A DNA stretch of 64,000 nucleotides, taken from positions 372,997 to 436,996 of the forward strand of contig NZ_JAPDOG010000001.1 in NCBI RefSeq assembly GCF_026013545.1, read 5' to 3'. Positions 6,810 through 16,000 of the stretch are shown here, piece after piece. Source of the DNA: Defluviimonas salinarum. Lineage in GTDB: Bacteria > Pseudomonadota > Alphaproteobacteria > Rhodobacterales > Rhodobacteraceae. The notes below the pieces were generated by a model. The model worked only from the letters and a program-made list of their open reading frames with translations, did no database searches and was not told the DNA's origin. Every line of letters begins with the position of its first letter. Position 1 is the first letter of the stretch. Both the position numbers and the translations under genes were made by a program.

Positions 6810-9237
6810 AAAACGCGTCAGCGTCCGCCTTGCGGCGGTCGGTGGTCGGCAGGTACGCGCCGAACTGGAAGGCGTCGGCGAAGCCGGCGCCCGAGGCTTC
6901 GGACGGCTCAGCCGCGAGATGGAGGCGGCGAATACCCGGCTTGCGGCCTTCTCGCGAAGGGTGCGCGTGGCCGCCGCAGCCGCTGTGGCCGCCGCCGCCG
7001 CCGCTGGCGTGGCGATGATCCGCTCGGGCCTCCAGACCGTCGATGCGCAGGCGAAGCTCGCGCAGTCGCTCGGCACCACAGTCGCCTCGATCCAGACCCT
7101 CGAGCGTGCGGGCGAGCTGGCGGGCGTGTCGATGTCCGGCATTGAACAGGCCACCAAGGATCTGACGCGCCGTCTCAGCCAGGCAGCGGCCGGGACAGGC
7201 CCGGTTGCCGACGCGCTCGACCGGCTGGGTCTTTCGGCCTCTGACCTGATCGCGCTGCCGCTGGACCAGCGTGTGGGTGCTATCAACGCCGCAATCGAGA
7301 ACTTCGTGCCCGCCGCCGAGCGTGCGGCCGTCGCGGGTCAGCTCTTCGGCGAGGAAGGCTCCATCGCCATGTCGCGCATCGACACGGCGACGTTGCGCCA
7401 GGCGACGGAGGATGTCCTCGCCTTCGGGGTCGTCGTCTCCGAACAGGACGCCGACCAGATCGAGCGCACGAACGACGCAATCTCGCGCCTAGGCCTCATT
7501 TGGCGAGGGCTCTCTAACCAGCTGGCCGTCGCCGCAGCCCCGGCGCTCGAAGCGGTCGCCAACGCGATGGCCGCCATTGCCAGCCGCACCGGTCCGCTCG
7601 GCATCGTCATTCGCGGTCTCTTCGACAATATCGGCCGCCTGACCACCTATGCCGTGACCTTCGCGACCTTCCTCGCGGGCCGCTGGGTCGCCGGGCTGGC
7701 CGCTGCCGCGCTCTCGGTCCGTGGGTTCGCCACCGCGCTGGTGGTCCTGCGCGGGGCGCTGATCCGCACCGGCATCGGTGCGCTGATCGTCGGCGTCGGC
7801 GAGCTGATCTATCAGCTTTCCCAATTCGTTGCCCGCGTCGGTGGGATCGGCGAGGCCTTCCGCCTGCTCTCCGATCTGGCCTCCGAGGTCTGGTCGCGGG
7901 TCGGGCTCGCGCTCGACGCCGCGCTCGCCCGCATGGCGGCCGGATGGGAGGGGCTGAAGGCCGCCGCGCTCTCGGCGCTCGACGGCACCGTCGCGGGCGT
8001 CGTGGGGTTCGGGGACCGCACTGTCGCGATCTTCCAGGGGGCCTATGACGGCGCGGTGGCGATCTGGGGCAGCCTGCCGGGCGCCATCGGCGATTTCGCC
8101 TACCAGGCCGCGAACGGGCTGATCGGCGGGGTCGAGGCGATGCTGAACGGCGTCGTCACCCGCATCAACAGCTTCATCGAGACGCTGAACGCCGCGCTGG
8201 CCCTGCTGCCGGAATGGGCGACAGGCGAAGGTGGCGTGCGGATCGGCACGCTCGACGCTGTCGACCTGAGCCGGATCGACAACCCGTTCGAGGGGGCCGC
8301 GACGGCGGCCGGTACGGCAGCGGCCGATGCGTTTTCGGCGGCGCTTGCCCGAACCTATATCACCCTGCCGGACCTCGGGCTCGGCGCGATGGCGGAGGAC
8401 GCGCGCGCCCGGGCCGATGCCTATCGCGAGGCTGCGGGGATGCTGACCGATGCCGCGACCCGGCCGCTTGCCGCCTGGCAGGCGCTTAAGGATGCCGTGA
8501 CCGGATCCGGCACGGAGGCCGAGACCGCGCTGACAGACGCCGCGACCTCCGCCGATGCACTGGCGGCCGGGCTCGACGACACCACTGCCGCGGCCAATGG
8601 TGCCGGAGGTGCTGCCCGCGATGCCGGAACCGCCGCTGGCGACGGGGCGGAGCGTGCGCTGACCGGCTGGCAGGCGGTGACGGCGGCGCTCTCGGACTAT
8701 GCCAGCCGGGCGCGGGAGATCGGCGGCGATATCGGCCAGAGCCTCGTCGGCGCGTTTCAGTCGGCCGAGGACGCGGTCGGGGAGTTCGTGAAGACCGGCA
8801 AGCTGAACTTCCGTGATCTGGTGACCTCGCTCATTGCCGATCTGGCGAAGCTGGCGGCGCGGCGGTTCATCCTCGGCCCCATCGCCAACGCGCTCTCGGG
8901 CGCGCTCGGCGGCGCGGGAGGGATCTTCGCCAACATCCTGCACGCGGGCGGCATGGTCGGCTCGTCCGGGCCTTCACGGATGGTCCCGGCCATGGCCTTC
9001 GCCGCCGCGCCCCGGATGCATTCTGGCGGCGCTGTCGGCCTTCGCCATGACGAGGTGCCTGCAATCCTGCAACGGGGCGAGCGGGTGCTCTCGCGCCGGG
9101 AGGCGCAGAGCTACGGCGCGGGCGGCGGGGTCAACGTCACCATCATGGCCCGCGACGCCGAGAGTTTCAGGCAATCCCGGACGCAGGTCGCGGCGGACAT
9201 CGCACGGGCGGTCTCGCTCGGGCGGAGGGGGATGTAA
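6802..9237 (+). CDS. Tail tape measure protein
   Basis: An 811-residue, Ala-rich, mostly helical protein that begins inside the chaperone extension. The N-terminal 100 residues contain VGEAGARGFGRLSREMEAA, a coil followed by a hydrophobic alanine stretch. The middle (about 230-420) has several hydrophobic segments (YAVTFATFLAGRWVAGLAA, RTGIGALIVGVGELIYQL). The last 160 residues have the pattern of lambda-type tape measure C-termini: VGEFVKTGKLNFRDLVTSL, LAARRFILGPIANAL, then AGGMVG, RMHSGGAVG and PAILQRGERVLSR. It sets tail length and passes to the host membrane at DNA ejection. At this length a tail of roughly 120 nm would be expected by the usual scaling of about 0.15 nm per residue. Confidence 0.9.
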   Translation: MAEKRVSVRLAAVGGRQVRAELEGVGEAGARGFGRLSREMEAANTRLAAFSRRVRVAAAAAVAAAAAAGVAMIRSGLQTVDAQAKLAQSLGTTVASIQTLERAGELAGVSMSGIEQATKDLTRRLSQAAAGTGPVADALDRLGLSASDLIALPLDQRVGAINAAIENFVPAAERAAVAGQLFGEEGSIAMSRIDTATLRQATEDVLAFGVVVSEQDADQIERTNDAISRLGLIWRGLSNQLAVAAAPALEAVANAMAAIASRTGPLGIVIRGLFDNIGRLTTYAVTFATFLAGRWVAGLAAAALSVRGFATALVVLRGALIRTGIGALIVGVGELIYQLSQFVARVGGIGEAFRLLSDLASEVWSRVGLALDAALARMAAGWEGLKAAALSALDGTVAGVVGFGDRTVAIFQGAYDGAVAIWGSLPGAIGDFAYQAANGLIGGVEAMLNGVVTRINSFIETLNAALALLPEWATGEGGVRIGTLDAVDLSRIDNPFEGAATAAGTAAADAFSAALARTYITLPDLGLGAMAEDARARADAYREAAGMLTDAATRPLAAWQALKDAVTGSGTEAETALTDAATSADALAAGLDDTTAAANGAGGAARDAGTAAGDGAERALTGWQAVTAALSDYASRAREIGGDIGQSLVGAFQSAEDAVGEFVKTGKLNFRDLVTSLIADLAKLAARRFILGPIANALSGALGGAGGIFANILHAGGMVGSSGPSRMVPAMAFAAAPRMHSGGAVGLRHDEVPAILQRGERVLSRREAQSYGAGGGVNVTIMARDAESFRQSRTQVAADIARAVSLGRRGM

Positions 9238-9240
9238 GCC

Positions 9241-9867
9241 ATGGCGTTCCATGAGGTCCGGTTCCCGGACAACATCAGCCGTGGCGCGCGGGGCGGGCCG
9301 GAGCGGCGCACCCAGATCGTCGAGCTTGCCTCGGGCGACGAGGAGCGCAACGCCAGCTGGGCCAATTCGCGCCGCCGCTACGATGTCGCCTACGGCATCC
9401 GCCGCTCGGACGATCTGGCGGCGGTCGTCGCCTTCTTCGAGGCCCGTAACGGCAGGCTCCACGGGTTCCGCTTCAAGGACTGGGGCGACCACAAGTCCTG
9501 CCTGCCTTCGGGCACGCCATCGCCGACCGACCAAGCGATCGGCACCGGCGACGGCGCGACGACTACCTTCCAGTTGGTGAAGCGCTACGCCTCGGGCAGC
9601 CAGTCGTGGGTGCGGAACATTGCCAAGCCGGTCGCGGGCTCGGTCGCCGTCGCCCTGAATGGCACCCCGCAGGCCTCCGGCTGGTCCGTCGATACCACGA
9701 CCGGCGTCATCACCTTCACCATCGCGCCGGGCGCTGGCGTCGCGGTCACCGCAGGCTTCGAGTTCGATGTCCCGGTCCGCTTCGACACCGACGTGCTCGA
9801 CGTGACGCTCGACCTCGAGCGGCTGGGCTCGATCACCTCCATCCCGCTTCTGGAGATCCGACGATGA
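9241..9867 (+). CDS. DUF2460 family distal tail protein (GTA gp12-like)
   Basis: A 208-residue protein starting MAFHEVRFPDNISRGARGG, which is the family hallmark, followed by NSRRRYDVAYGIRRSDDLAAVVAFFEAR, a long conserved helix-strand unit, and GFRFKDWGDHKS. The C-terminus ends in FDVPVRFDTDVLDVTLD. This is the distal tail protein equivalent that joins the tail tube to the baseplate hub in GTAs and related siphophages. It follows the tape measure by 3 nt and overlaps the next gene by ATGA. In GTA clusters the next genes are gp13 and gp14; here a lysis cassette intervenes. Confidence 0.85.
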   Translation: MAFHEVRFPDNISRGARGGPERRTQIVELASGDEERNASWANSRRRYDVAYGIRRSDDLAAVVAFFEARNGRLHGFRFKDWGDHKSCLPSGTPSPTDQAIGTGDGATTTFQLVKRYASGSQSWVRNIAKPVAGSVAVALNGTPQASGWSVDTTTGVITFTIAPGAGVAVTAGFEFDVPVRFDTDVLDVTLDLERLGSITSIPLLEIRR

Positions 9868-10214
9868 ACGACGAAGCCGGATTTCTGGCGGCGGCGCTGA
9901 AGGAACTGCTCGCCTCCACGGCGGTGATCCTTGCCGCCTGGGGCGCGCTCGGCGGCGCGACCAACGCGCTGACCACGAAAATGCGGCTGCGCGACGCGCT
10001 GCGCCACATCCTGCTTGGCGGTCTGATCGCAGCCGGGATGGGGAGCCTGTCGATGGCGGTCATCACCCGTTGGCTCGGGCTGCCGCCCGAGGCGATCCCG
10101 GCCGGGGGCGCGGCCGGATCGGCCGCCTATCTCGTCGGCGTCTTCGGACCGGCCTTCATCGAGGTGCTGCTCGCCCGTCTGCGCCATGCCGGGAAAGGCG
10201 ATGGCGATGCATGA
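9864..10214 (+). CDS. Holin-like membrane protein
   Basis: A 116-residue protein with an N-terminal hydrophobic helix (LLASTAVILAAWGALGGAT), a charged loop TKMRLRDAL and at least two further hydrophobic segments (HILLGGLIAAGMGSLSMAVI and AAYLVGVFGPAFIEVLLA). It stands first in a group of small membrane genes around a lysozyme gene. A phage holin that opens the inner membrane at a timed point is the natural reading. It starts on the ATGA overlap of the DUF2460 gene. Sequence similarity alone would not prove a holin, and other small proteins in this group could share or oppose the role. Confidence 0.65.
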   Translation: MNDEAGFLAAALKELLASTAVILAAWGALGGATNALTTKMRLRDALRHILLGGLIAAGMGSLSMAVITRWLGLPPEAIPAGGAAGSAAYLVGVFGPAFIEVLLARLRHAGKGDGDA

Positions 10215-10338
10215 CCTTCTCCGCCTCGCGCGCTCCCTGCGCTGCGACCCGTCCGATCCCGGCCAGGCCTTCCGCCACCGCCTGGGCGTCGGCATCGCCG
10301 TCGCCGTGTTGATCCTGATCCTCTCGCTTCTGGGGTGA
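10207..10338 (+). CDS. Small single-span membrane protein of the lysis cassette
   Basis: A 43-residue protein (ATG at 10207; an in-frame ATG at 10201 would add two residues) that overlaps the end of the holin-like gene. It has a short cytoplasmic-looking basic N-terminus (LLRLARSLRCDP) and a C-terminal hydrophobic span (GIAVAVLILILSLLG). Small proteins of this kind often accompany holins as antiholins or pinholins. I do not recognise a named family. Its overlap with the genes on both sides argues that it is really translated. Confidence 0.55.
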   Translation: MHDLLRLARSLRCDPSDPGQAFRHRLGVGIAVAVLILILSLLG

Positions 10339-10343
10339 CATCC

Positions 10344-11009
10344 ATGCACATGACTGACCGGGGTCTGCTGGCCCTCGTCCGGCACGAAGGCATTGTGCCC
10401 GGACTCTATTTCGATGTGAAACAGGTCTGGACGTTCGGCATCGGCCACACGGCCGCTGCTGGGGGACCCGATCCCGCCACGATGCCGCGCGGCATGCCCG
10501 CCGATCTCGATGCCGGGATCCGCGAGGCGTTCCGGGTCTTCCGCACCGACCTCGCACGCTACGAAGCCGCGGTCCTGCGCGCCGTGAAGGTACCGCTCGA
10601 GCCACATGAGTTCGATGCGCTGGTCTCGTTTCACTACAACACGGGCGGCATCGCCAAGGCGGCGCTGACCCGGCACCTGAACGCGGGCGACCGGGCTGCA
10701 GCGGCAGCGGCCTTCATGGGCTGGCTCAAGCCCGTCGCGATCCGCCAACGCCGCGAGGCCGAGCGCGATCTCTTCGCGACGGGCCACTATCCCGCCGGAA
10801 CGATCCCCGTCTGGTCGGTGGACCGCAACGGCCGGGTCGATTTCTCGAAACCGATCCGGCGTCTGACCGAGGGCGAGGCGCTGGCGCTGCTGCGCCCGGC
10901 AAGCGTGCCGATACCGAGACCATCCGTGCCTGCTGTCACGCCTGAACCTGCCATCGGTTGGCTTGCCCGGCTGAGCGCGTTCTTCTCCACCCTGATCCGG
11001 AAGGCCTAA
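10344..11009 (+). CDS. Phage lysozyme, glycoside hydrolase family 24
   Basis: A 221-residue endolysin. The first 35 residues hold the GH24 catalytic pattern E-x8-Y-x-D-x5-T-x-G-x-GHT, read here as RHEG, then LYFDV, then WTFGIGHT, giving the catalytic Glu, Asp and Thr of the T4 lysozyme type. Further matches are LEPHEFDALVSFHYNTG and LRRHEA-like text near 150 (RQRREAERDLF). The C-terminus carries a Pro-rich linker and a hydrophobic end, LARLSAFFSTLI. It cleaves peptidoglycan glycosidic bonds at lysis. There is no clear signal peptide, so release depends on the holin. I prefer the ATG at 10344, preceded by GGGGTGA, over the GTG at 10335. Confidence 0.9.
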   Translation: MHMTDRGLLALVRHEGIVPGLYFDVKQVWTFGIGHTAAAGGPDPATMPRGMPADLDAGIREAFRVFRTDLARYEAAVLRAVKVPLEPHEFDALVSFHYNTGGIAKAALTRHLNAGDRAAAAAAFMGWLKPVAIRQRREAERDLFATGHYPAGTIPVWSVDRNGRVDFSKPIRRLTEGEALALLRPASVPIPRPSVPAVTPEPAIGWLARLSAFFSTLIRKA

Positions 11010-11012
11010 TAC

Positions 11013-11243
11013 ATGCGCTACATCCGACTGACCTCGCTCACCTGGTGGGCGGGGTGCCTCGCCATGCTCACCGGCATTGCCTCGCTCGCGCTGCCCGCCA
11101 CCGGGCCGCTTAGCGAACTCTCCCGCTTCGTCGCGCTGCTCGCAGGCTCGGGCGATGCCTCGCCCGCGGGGCTGATGTTCCTCGGGCTTGGCCTGATTGG
11201 CCTGCGTGACCGGATCGAGCGCGGGTTCCGCGGCGATGCTTGA
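11013..11243 (+). CDS. Small two-span membrane protein of the lysis cassette
   Basis: A 76-residue protein starting 3 nt after the lysozyme stop. It has two hydrophobic segments (LTWWAGCLAMLTGIASLAL and a second near ASPAGLMFLGLGLIGL) separated by a polar turn, ending in a charged RDRIERGFRGDA tail. I do not recognise a family. Position between lysozyme and spanins makes a holin or antiholin function possible. It overlaps the next small reading frame by 8 nt, so the group is tightly packed and probably co-translated. Confidence 0.6.
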   Translation: MRYIRLTSLTWWAGCLAMLTGIASLALPATGPLSELSRFVALLAGSGDASPAGLMFLGLGLIGLRDRIERGFRGDA

Positions 11244-11337
11244 GTTTCTCGCAGGTCTGGTCGTGGGCGGTTGCCTCGGGGTCTTCGTTGTCGCCCTTTG
11301 CGTCGCCTCCGCGCGCGGGGAGCGAGACGATGGCTGA
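11236..11337 (+). CDS. 33-residue membrane peptide of the lysis cassette
   Basis: A very short frame that begins MLEFLAGLVVGGCLGVFVVAL and ends with the charged text ARGERDDG. It overlaps the gene before it (8 nt) and the gene after it (8 nt), the same close packing as its neighbours. The single hydrophobic span with a charged tail resembles other small proteins of phage lysis clusters. The short length makes the call uncertain; the overlaps at both ends are the main support. Confidence 0.45.
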   Translation: MLEFLAGLVVGGCLGVFVVALCVASARGERDDG

Positions 11338-11560
11338 GTTCCTGATCTGGCTGGTCGCGGCTCTGGGCGCGGTCGGAGGTGTCGTCCTCGGCCGGGTCTG
11401 GGGACGTGTGGAAGGCGAACGAGCGGGAAAACGGGAGGCGGAAAGCGATGCCAGGGAAGAGACACTCAGACGCGTCGAGCGCGGGCGGGACTCGGTTCGC
11501 GACGGCCGCGGTGCTAGCGATCCTGCTGACCGGCTGCGCCGCAACGATGGGCACTGGTGA
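11330..11560 (+). CDS. Rz-like inner-membrane spanin
   Basis: A 76-residue protein with one N-terminal membrane span (MAEFLIWLVAALGAVGG) followed by a strongly charged helix (RVEGERAGKREAESDAREE, then LRRVERGRDSVRDG), the layout of an i-spanin with a periplasmic coiled coil. Its last third is overlapped in another frame by a lipoprotein gene. This embedded Rz/Rz1 arrangement is the hallmark of two-component spanins, which fuse inner and outer membrane in the last step of lysis of Gram-negative hosts. It is shorter than lambda Rz, so the coil is short. Confidence 0.7.
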   Translation: MAEFLIWLVAALGAVGGVVLGRVWGRVEGERAGKREAESDAREETLRRVERGRDSVRDGRGASDPADRLRRNDGHW

Positions 11561-11690
11561 CGCGGGCTGCACTTCCTATGCGGAGGCGCGATTGGCCCGG
11601 CTGCCTGCCTCTGCGGTCGCCGCCGTGCCCCCGGAATGGGCGACCTGGATCGCCGATCTCGACGACCGCATGACGGGAACCTGCCGATGA
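11448..11690 (+). CDS. Rz1-like outer-membrane lipoprotein spanin, nested start
   Basis: An 80-residue frame whose ATG lies inside the i-spanin gene. It has a positively charged start (MPGKRHSD), a hydrophobic span and a lipobox ILLTGC, so a lipoprotein signal with Cys as the predicted acylated residue near position 30. The mature part includes further cysteines (GCTSY and TGTCR) that could form a disulfide. A GGAGG sequence about 10 nt upstream of the ATG supports this start. The stop overlaps the next gene by ATGA. Together with the upstream protein it forms a probable spanin complex. Confidence 0.75.
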   Translation: MPGKRHSDASSAGGTRFATAAVLAILLTGCAATMGTGDAGCTSYAEARLARLPASAVAAVPPEWATWIADLDDRMTGTCR

Positions 11691-12571
11691 AATCTCTCTC
11701 GCCCGCCCTGCAGGCCCATCTCGACGAAGGCACGACCACGCTCGCCTGGTGCTGGCGGATCGCCCGGGCTGACGGTGTGACCTTCGGCTTCACCGACCAC
11801 GACAAGACGCTGAGCTTCGACGGCACGGACTTCGAGCCGGAAAGCGGGCTGACCGCCTCCGAGGTGCGCTCTGGCTCTGACCTGTCGGTCGATGCGCAGG
11901 ACGCCGAAGGCGTGCTGACTTCGGACCGGATTACCGAGACTGACATCCTCGACGGCCGCTGGGACAATGCGGCGGTGGAGGTCTGGCGCGTGAACTGGGC
12001 CGACACCGCGCAGCGCGTTCTGATGCGGCGCGGAGCCATTGGCCAGATCCGGCGCGGGCAGCTGGCCTTCGTCGCGGAGGTGCGCTCGCTGGCCCATGTC
12101 CTCGGCCAGACGGTCGGGCGAACCTTCCAGGCGAGTTGCGATGCGGCGCTCGGCGATGCGCGCTGCGGCGTCGATCTGGAGGACCCGGCCTACAAGGGCG
12201 CAGGTGCTGTGGTCGACCTTTTGCGTGACCGCGCATTCACCGCCTCCGGTCTCGGCGGCTTCGAGCTGAGCTGGTTCACCTTCGGCACAATCGAATGGAC
12301 CTCCGGCGCGAACGCTGGGCGGCGCACCGAGGTGCTGGGCCATGACCTTACGGACGGCATCGCTGTACTGACCCTGCTCGAGGCACCGGTGCGGGCCATC
12401 GCCGAGGGCGACGCCTTCACCATCCGCGCCGGCTGCGACAAGCGGATCGAGACCTGCGGGGCCAAGTTCGCCAACACCGCCAACTTCCGCGGCTTCCCGC
12501 ATATCCCCGGCCAGGACGCCGTGCTGCGCTACGCGACGAAGGATGGTGGCCATGATGGAGGCGTACTGTGA
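11687..12571 (+). CDS. DUF2163 family tail hub protein (GTA gp13-like)
   Basis: A 294-residue protein that starts on the ATGA overlap with the spanin gene. The N-terminus MKSLSPALQAHLDEGTTTLA, followed by WCWRIARADGVTFGFTDHD, is typical of the DUF2163 family, as is RTFQASCDAALGDARCGVDL with paired cysteines and the late CDKRIETCGAKFANTANFRG. In GTA particles this protein forms part of the baseplate hub and binds an iron-sulfur cluster through cysteines of this kind; whether that holds here is inference. It is directly followed by the NlpC/P60 gene on a GTGA overlap. Confidence 0.85.
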   Translation: MKSLSPALQAHLDEGTTTLAWCWRIARADGVTFGFTDHDKTLSFDGTDFEPESGLTASEVRSGSDLSVDAQDAEGVLTSDRITETDILDGRWDNAAVEVWRVNWADTAQRVLMRRGAIGQIRRGQLAFVAEVRSLAHVLGQTVGRTFQASCDAALGDARCGVDLEDPAYKGAGAVVDLLRDRAFTASGLGGFELSWFTFGTIEWTSGANAGRRTEVLGHDLTDGIAVLTLLEAPVRAIAEGDAFTIRAGCDKRIETCGAKFANTANFRGFPHIPGQDAVLRYATKDGGHDGGVL

Positions 12572-13002
12572 ACGCCGCCCATCCCGACAAGGTTATCGCG
12601 GCAGCGCGGTCATGGCTCGGAACGCCGTACCACGACCAAGCGAGCCTCAAGGGCGTCGGCTGCGACTGCCTCGGGCTCGCCCGGGGCATCTGGCGCGAGG
12701 TTGTCGGCCCCGAGCCATTCCCGATCCCGCCCTACAGCAGGGACTGGGGCGAGACGGGCCCGCGCGAGGTGCTGGCCGAAGGCGCGCGCCACATGATGCC
12801 CGAGATCGCTCCGGCCGATGCCGGTCCCGGCGCGCTGGTCCTCTTTCGGATGAAACCGCGCGCCATCGCCAAACATGTCGGGATCCTCACCGGGACCGAC
12901 ACCTTCCTCCACGCCTATGAGCGGCTCGGCGTTATCGAAGAGCCGCTCACGGCAGCTTGGCGGCGGCGCATTGCCTTCGCTTTCCTTTTTCCGCAACGCT
13001 GA
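12568..13002 (+). CDS. NlpC/P60 family cell-wall peptidase (GTA gp14-like)
   Basis: A 144-residue protein starting with GTG, overlapping the stop of the DUF2163 gene. It carries the NlpC/P60 catalytic Cys in GCDCLGLARGIW and the His in AKHVGILTG, within a protein of normal size for the phage family (TIGR02219). In GTAs the gp14 enzyme cuts peptide bonds in peptidoglycan to help the tail reach the membrane. N-terminal text VIAAARSWLGTPYHDQASLKG is also typical. It precedes the large hub protein by 9 nt. Confidence 0.88.
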   Translation: MNAAHPDKVIAAARSWLGTPYHDQASLKGVGCDCLGLARGIWREVVGPEPFPIPPYSRDWGETGPREVLAEGARHMMPEIAPADAGPGALVLFRMKPRAIAKHVGILTGTDTFLHAYERLGVIEEPLTAAWRRRIAFAFLFPQR

Positions 13003-13011
13003 GATCCCGAC

Positions 13012-16000
13012 ATGGCCACCCTCATTCTCGGCGCCGCCGGTGCCGCCATCGGCGGCTCGATCGGTGGCGCGATCCTCGGTGTCAGCGCGGCGACCATCGG
13101 GGGCTTCATCGGCTCCACCATCGGCTCGGTCGTCGACAGCTGGATCGTGTCCTCGCTAGCGCCGACGCAGAGGATCGAAGGGGCGCGGCTCGACAGCTTG
13201 CGCATCACCTCCTCCACCGAGGGGGCCGTGATCCCTCGGCTCTACGGCCGGATGCGCGTTGGCGGCAACATCATCTGGGCGACCGACTTTCGCGAGGAGA
13301 CGAAAACCACCACGCAGGGTGGCGGCAAGGGCGGCGGGGGCGGCAAGGTCAAGACGACCGAGTATCTGTATTACGCCTCCTTCGCCGTCGCTCTCTGTGA
13401 GGGGCCGATCACCGGCATCGGGCGCGTCTGGGCCGATGGCAAGCCGATGGACCTCTCCGGCGTCACCTGGCGCTGGTATCCAGGCGACGAGGCGCAGGCG
13501 GCCGATCCGTTCATTTCGGCCAAGATGGGCGCGGCCAACACGCCGGCTTATCGCGGCACCGCCTATGTCGTCTTCGAGGAACTGCCGCTGTCGAGCTACG
13601 GCAACCGCCTGCCGCAGCTTTCCTTCGAGGTGTTCCGCCCGCTGGCCGACCCGGACACCGCCGAGGGGCTGACCCGCGCCGTCACGCTGATCCCTGCCTC
13701 GGGCGAGTTCACCTACGCCACCCAGGCCATCCGAAAATCCTCCGGAGGTGCCACGCAGGCCGAAAACCTGAACGCGCTGCCCGACACCGCCGACATGGTC
13801 GTGGCGCTGGACCGGCTGCAGGCCATGGCGCCGGCCGTCGAAAGCGTCAGCCTCGTCGTCGCCTGGTTCGGTGACGACCTGCGCGCGGGCTCCTGCAAGC
13901 TGCGCCCGGGCGTCGAGGTCTCGGCGAAATCCACGACGCCAGTCGGCTGGTCGGTCAATGGCGTCAGCCGCGCCAATGCCTTCCTCGTCAGCCGCGACGC
14001 CGAGGACCGCCCGGTCTATGGCGGCACGCCCGCCGATTTCGCTGTTGTGCAGGCGATCCGGGAGATGAAGGCGCGCGGCTTGCGCGTGACCTTTTATCCC
14101 TTCCTCCTGATGGACGTCCCGCCCGGCAATACGCTGCCGAACCCGTATTCCGACAATGCCGCCGAGACCGGCCAGCCCACATTCCCCTGGCGCGGCCGGA
14201 TCACCTGTTCGCCCGCGGCGGGCCATGCCGGGAGCGTGGACAAGACGGCCACGGCGTCGAGCCAGGTCGCGGCCTTCTTCGGCAGCGCCAGCCCCTCCGA
14301 CTTCGCGATCTCAGGCGAGACCGTCTCCTGGACGGGCCCGTCCGGCGACTGGGGTCTGCGCCGGATGATGCTGCACTACGCTCATCTCTGCGCCGTGGCA
14401 GGCGGGGTCGACGCCTTCCTGATCGGCTCGGAAATGCGCGGCCTGACCACCATCCGCTCGGGCGCCAGCAGCTATCCCGCTGTCACCGCGTTCAAGGCGC
14501 TCGCCGCCGACGTGCGCGCCATTCTCGGGGCTGGGACGGAAATCGGCTATGCGGCCGACTGGTCGGAATACTTCGGTCACCAGCCGGGCGACGGCAGCAG
14601 CGACGTGTTCTTCCATCTCGATCCGCTCTGGGCCGACACGAACACCGACTTCATCGGCATCGACAACTACATGCCGCTGTCGGACTGGCGGGACGGGTTC
14701 GAGCATGCCGACGCGGCCGAGGGCTGGCCCGCGATCTACGACAGGGCCTATCTGCAGGCGAACATCGCGGGCCGCGAAGGCTTCGACTGGTTCTATGCAT
14801 CGTCGGCCGACCGCTCCGCGCAGGTGCGCACGCCGATCAACGATGGTGCTGCGGGCAAGCCATGGGTCTTTCGCTACAAGGATCTTCATAGCTGGTGGAG
14901 CAACCCGCATTACAACCGTCCGGGTGGGGTAGAGAGCGGCACGCCGACAGCATGGGTGCCGCAATCAAAGCCCATCCGCTTCACCGAACTCGGCTGCCCG
15001 GCCATCGACCGGGGCACCAACCAGCCCAACGTCTTCTTCGACCCGAAGTCGTCGGAGAGCTTCACACCGTATTTCTCGCGGGGCTGGCGCGACGACACCA
15101 TCCAGCGCGCCTATCTCGAGGCGACCTACCTGTTCTGGGGCGAGGCCGCGAACAACCCGGTGTCCTCGGTCTACGGCGGCCGGATGGTCGATGTGCCGGA
15201 GTGCGCAGCCTGGACCTGGGACGCACGGCCGTACCCGTTCTTCCCTGAACTGACGGATGTCTGGACCGACGGCCCCAACTGGCGGCTCGGGCACTGGCTC
15301 ACCGGACGGCTCGGGGCGGTGTCGCTGGCGGCCCTCGTTCGGCACCTCTGCCTGCGCGCGGGGCTGCCCGAGTCCCGGATCGACGTCACCGGCCTCTGGG
15401 GCGCGGTCGAGGGCTACGCCATCGGTGCCTTGGAAAGCCCGCGCGCCTCGATCACGACGCTGGCTCGCCACTTCGGATTCGATGCCGTCGAGACTGAGGG
15501 TGTGATCCGCTTCGTCATGCGCGGGCGGGCGGCGGTGGCGAGCGTCACACCGGACGACCTGGTCGCCGTGCGCGAGGGCGACGTGCTGGAACTGACGCGC
15601 GGCCAGGAGACCGAGCTGCCCCAGGCCCTGAAATGGCAGGTGGCCCGCGCGGACGAGGATTACGATGCGGCACAGGTCGAGGCCCGGCGCATCACCGTCG
15701 ACACCACGCGCATCGCCTCCGAAAGCTTCCCCATGGCGGTGCCGCCCGAGGAAGCCGAGCGCCGTTGCCGCCGCGCGCTGATGGAAGCATGGACCGGCCG
15801 CGAGAGCGCGGTGTTTCGCCTGCCGCCCTCGCGGCTGGCGCTCGACCCGGCTGATGTGGTGATGCTCGCCCATGACGGCCGGTCCATCCAGATGCGACTC
15901 ATCTCGATTGCCGACGCCGACGCGCGCGGCATCGAGGCCGTGCGTCAGGATCGGGAGGCCTACGACCTGCCGCCCGGCGATCCGCGCGCGGCGTCGCTGA

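Noticed and set aside
9585..11465. 626-residue minus-strand frame across the lysis cassette
   Set aside because: It runs antisense to several real genes including the lysozyme and has no motif; a product of high GC.
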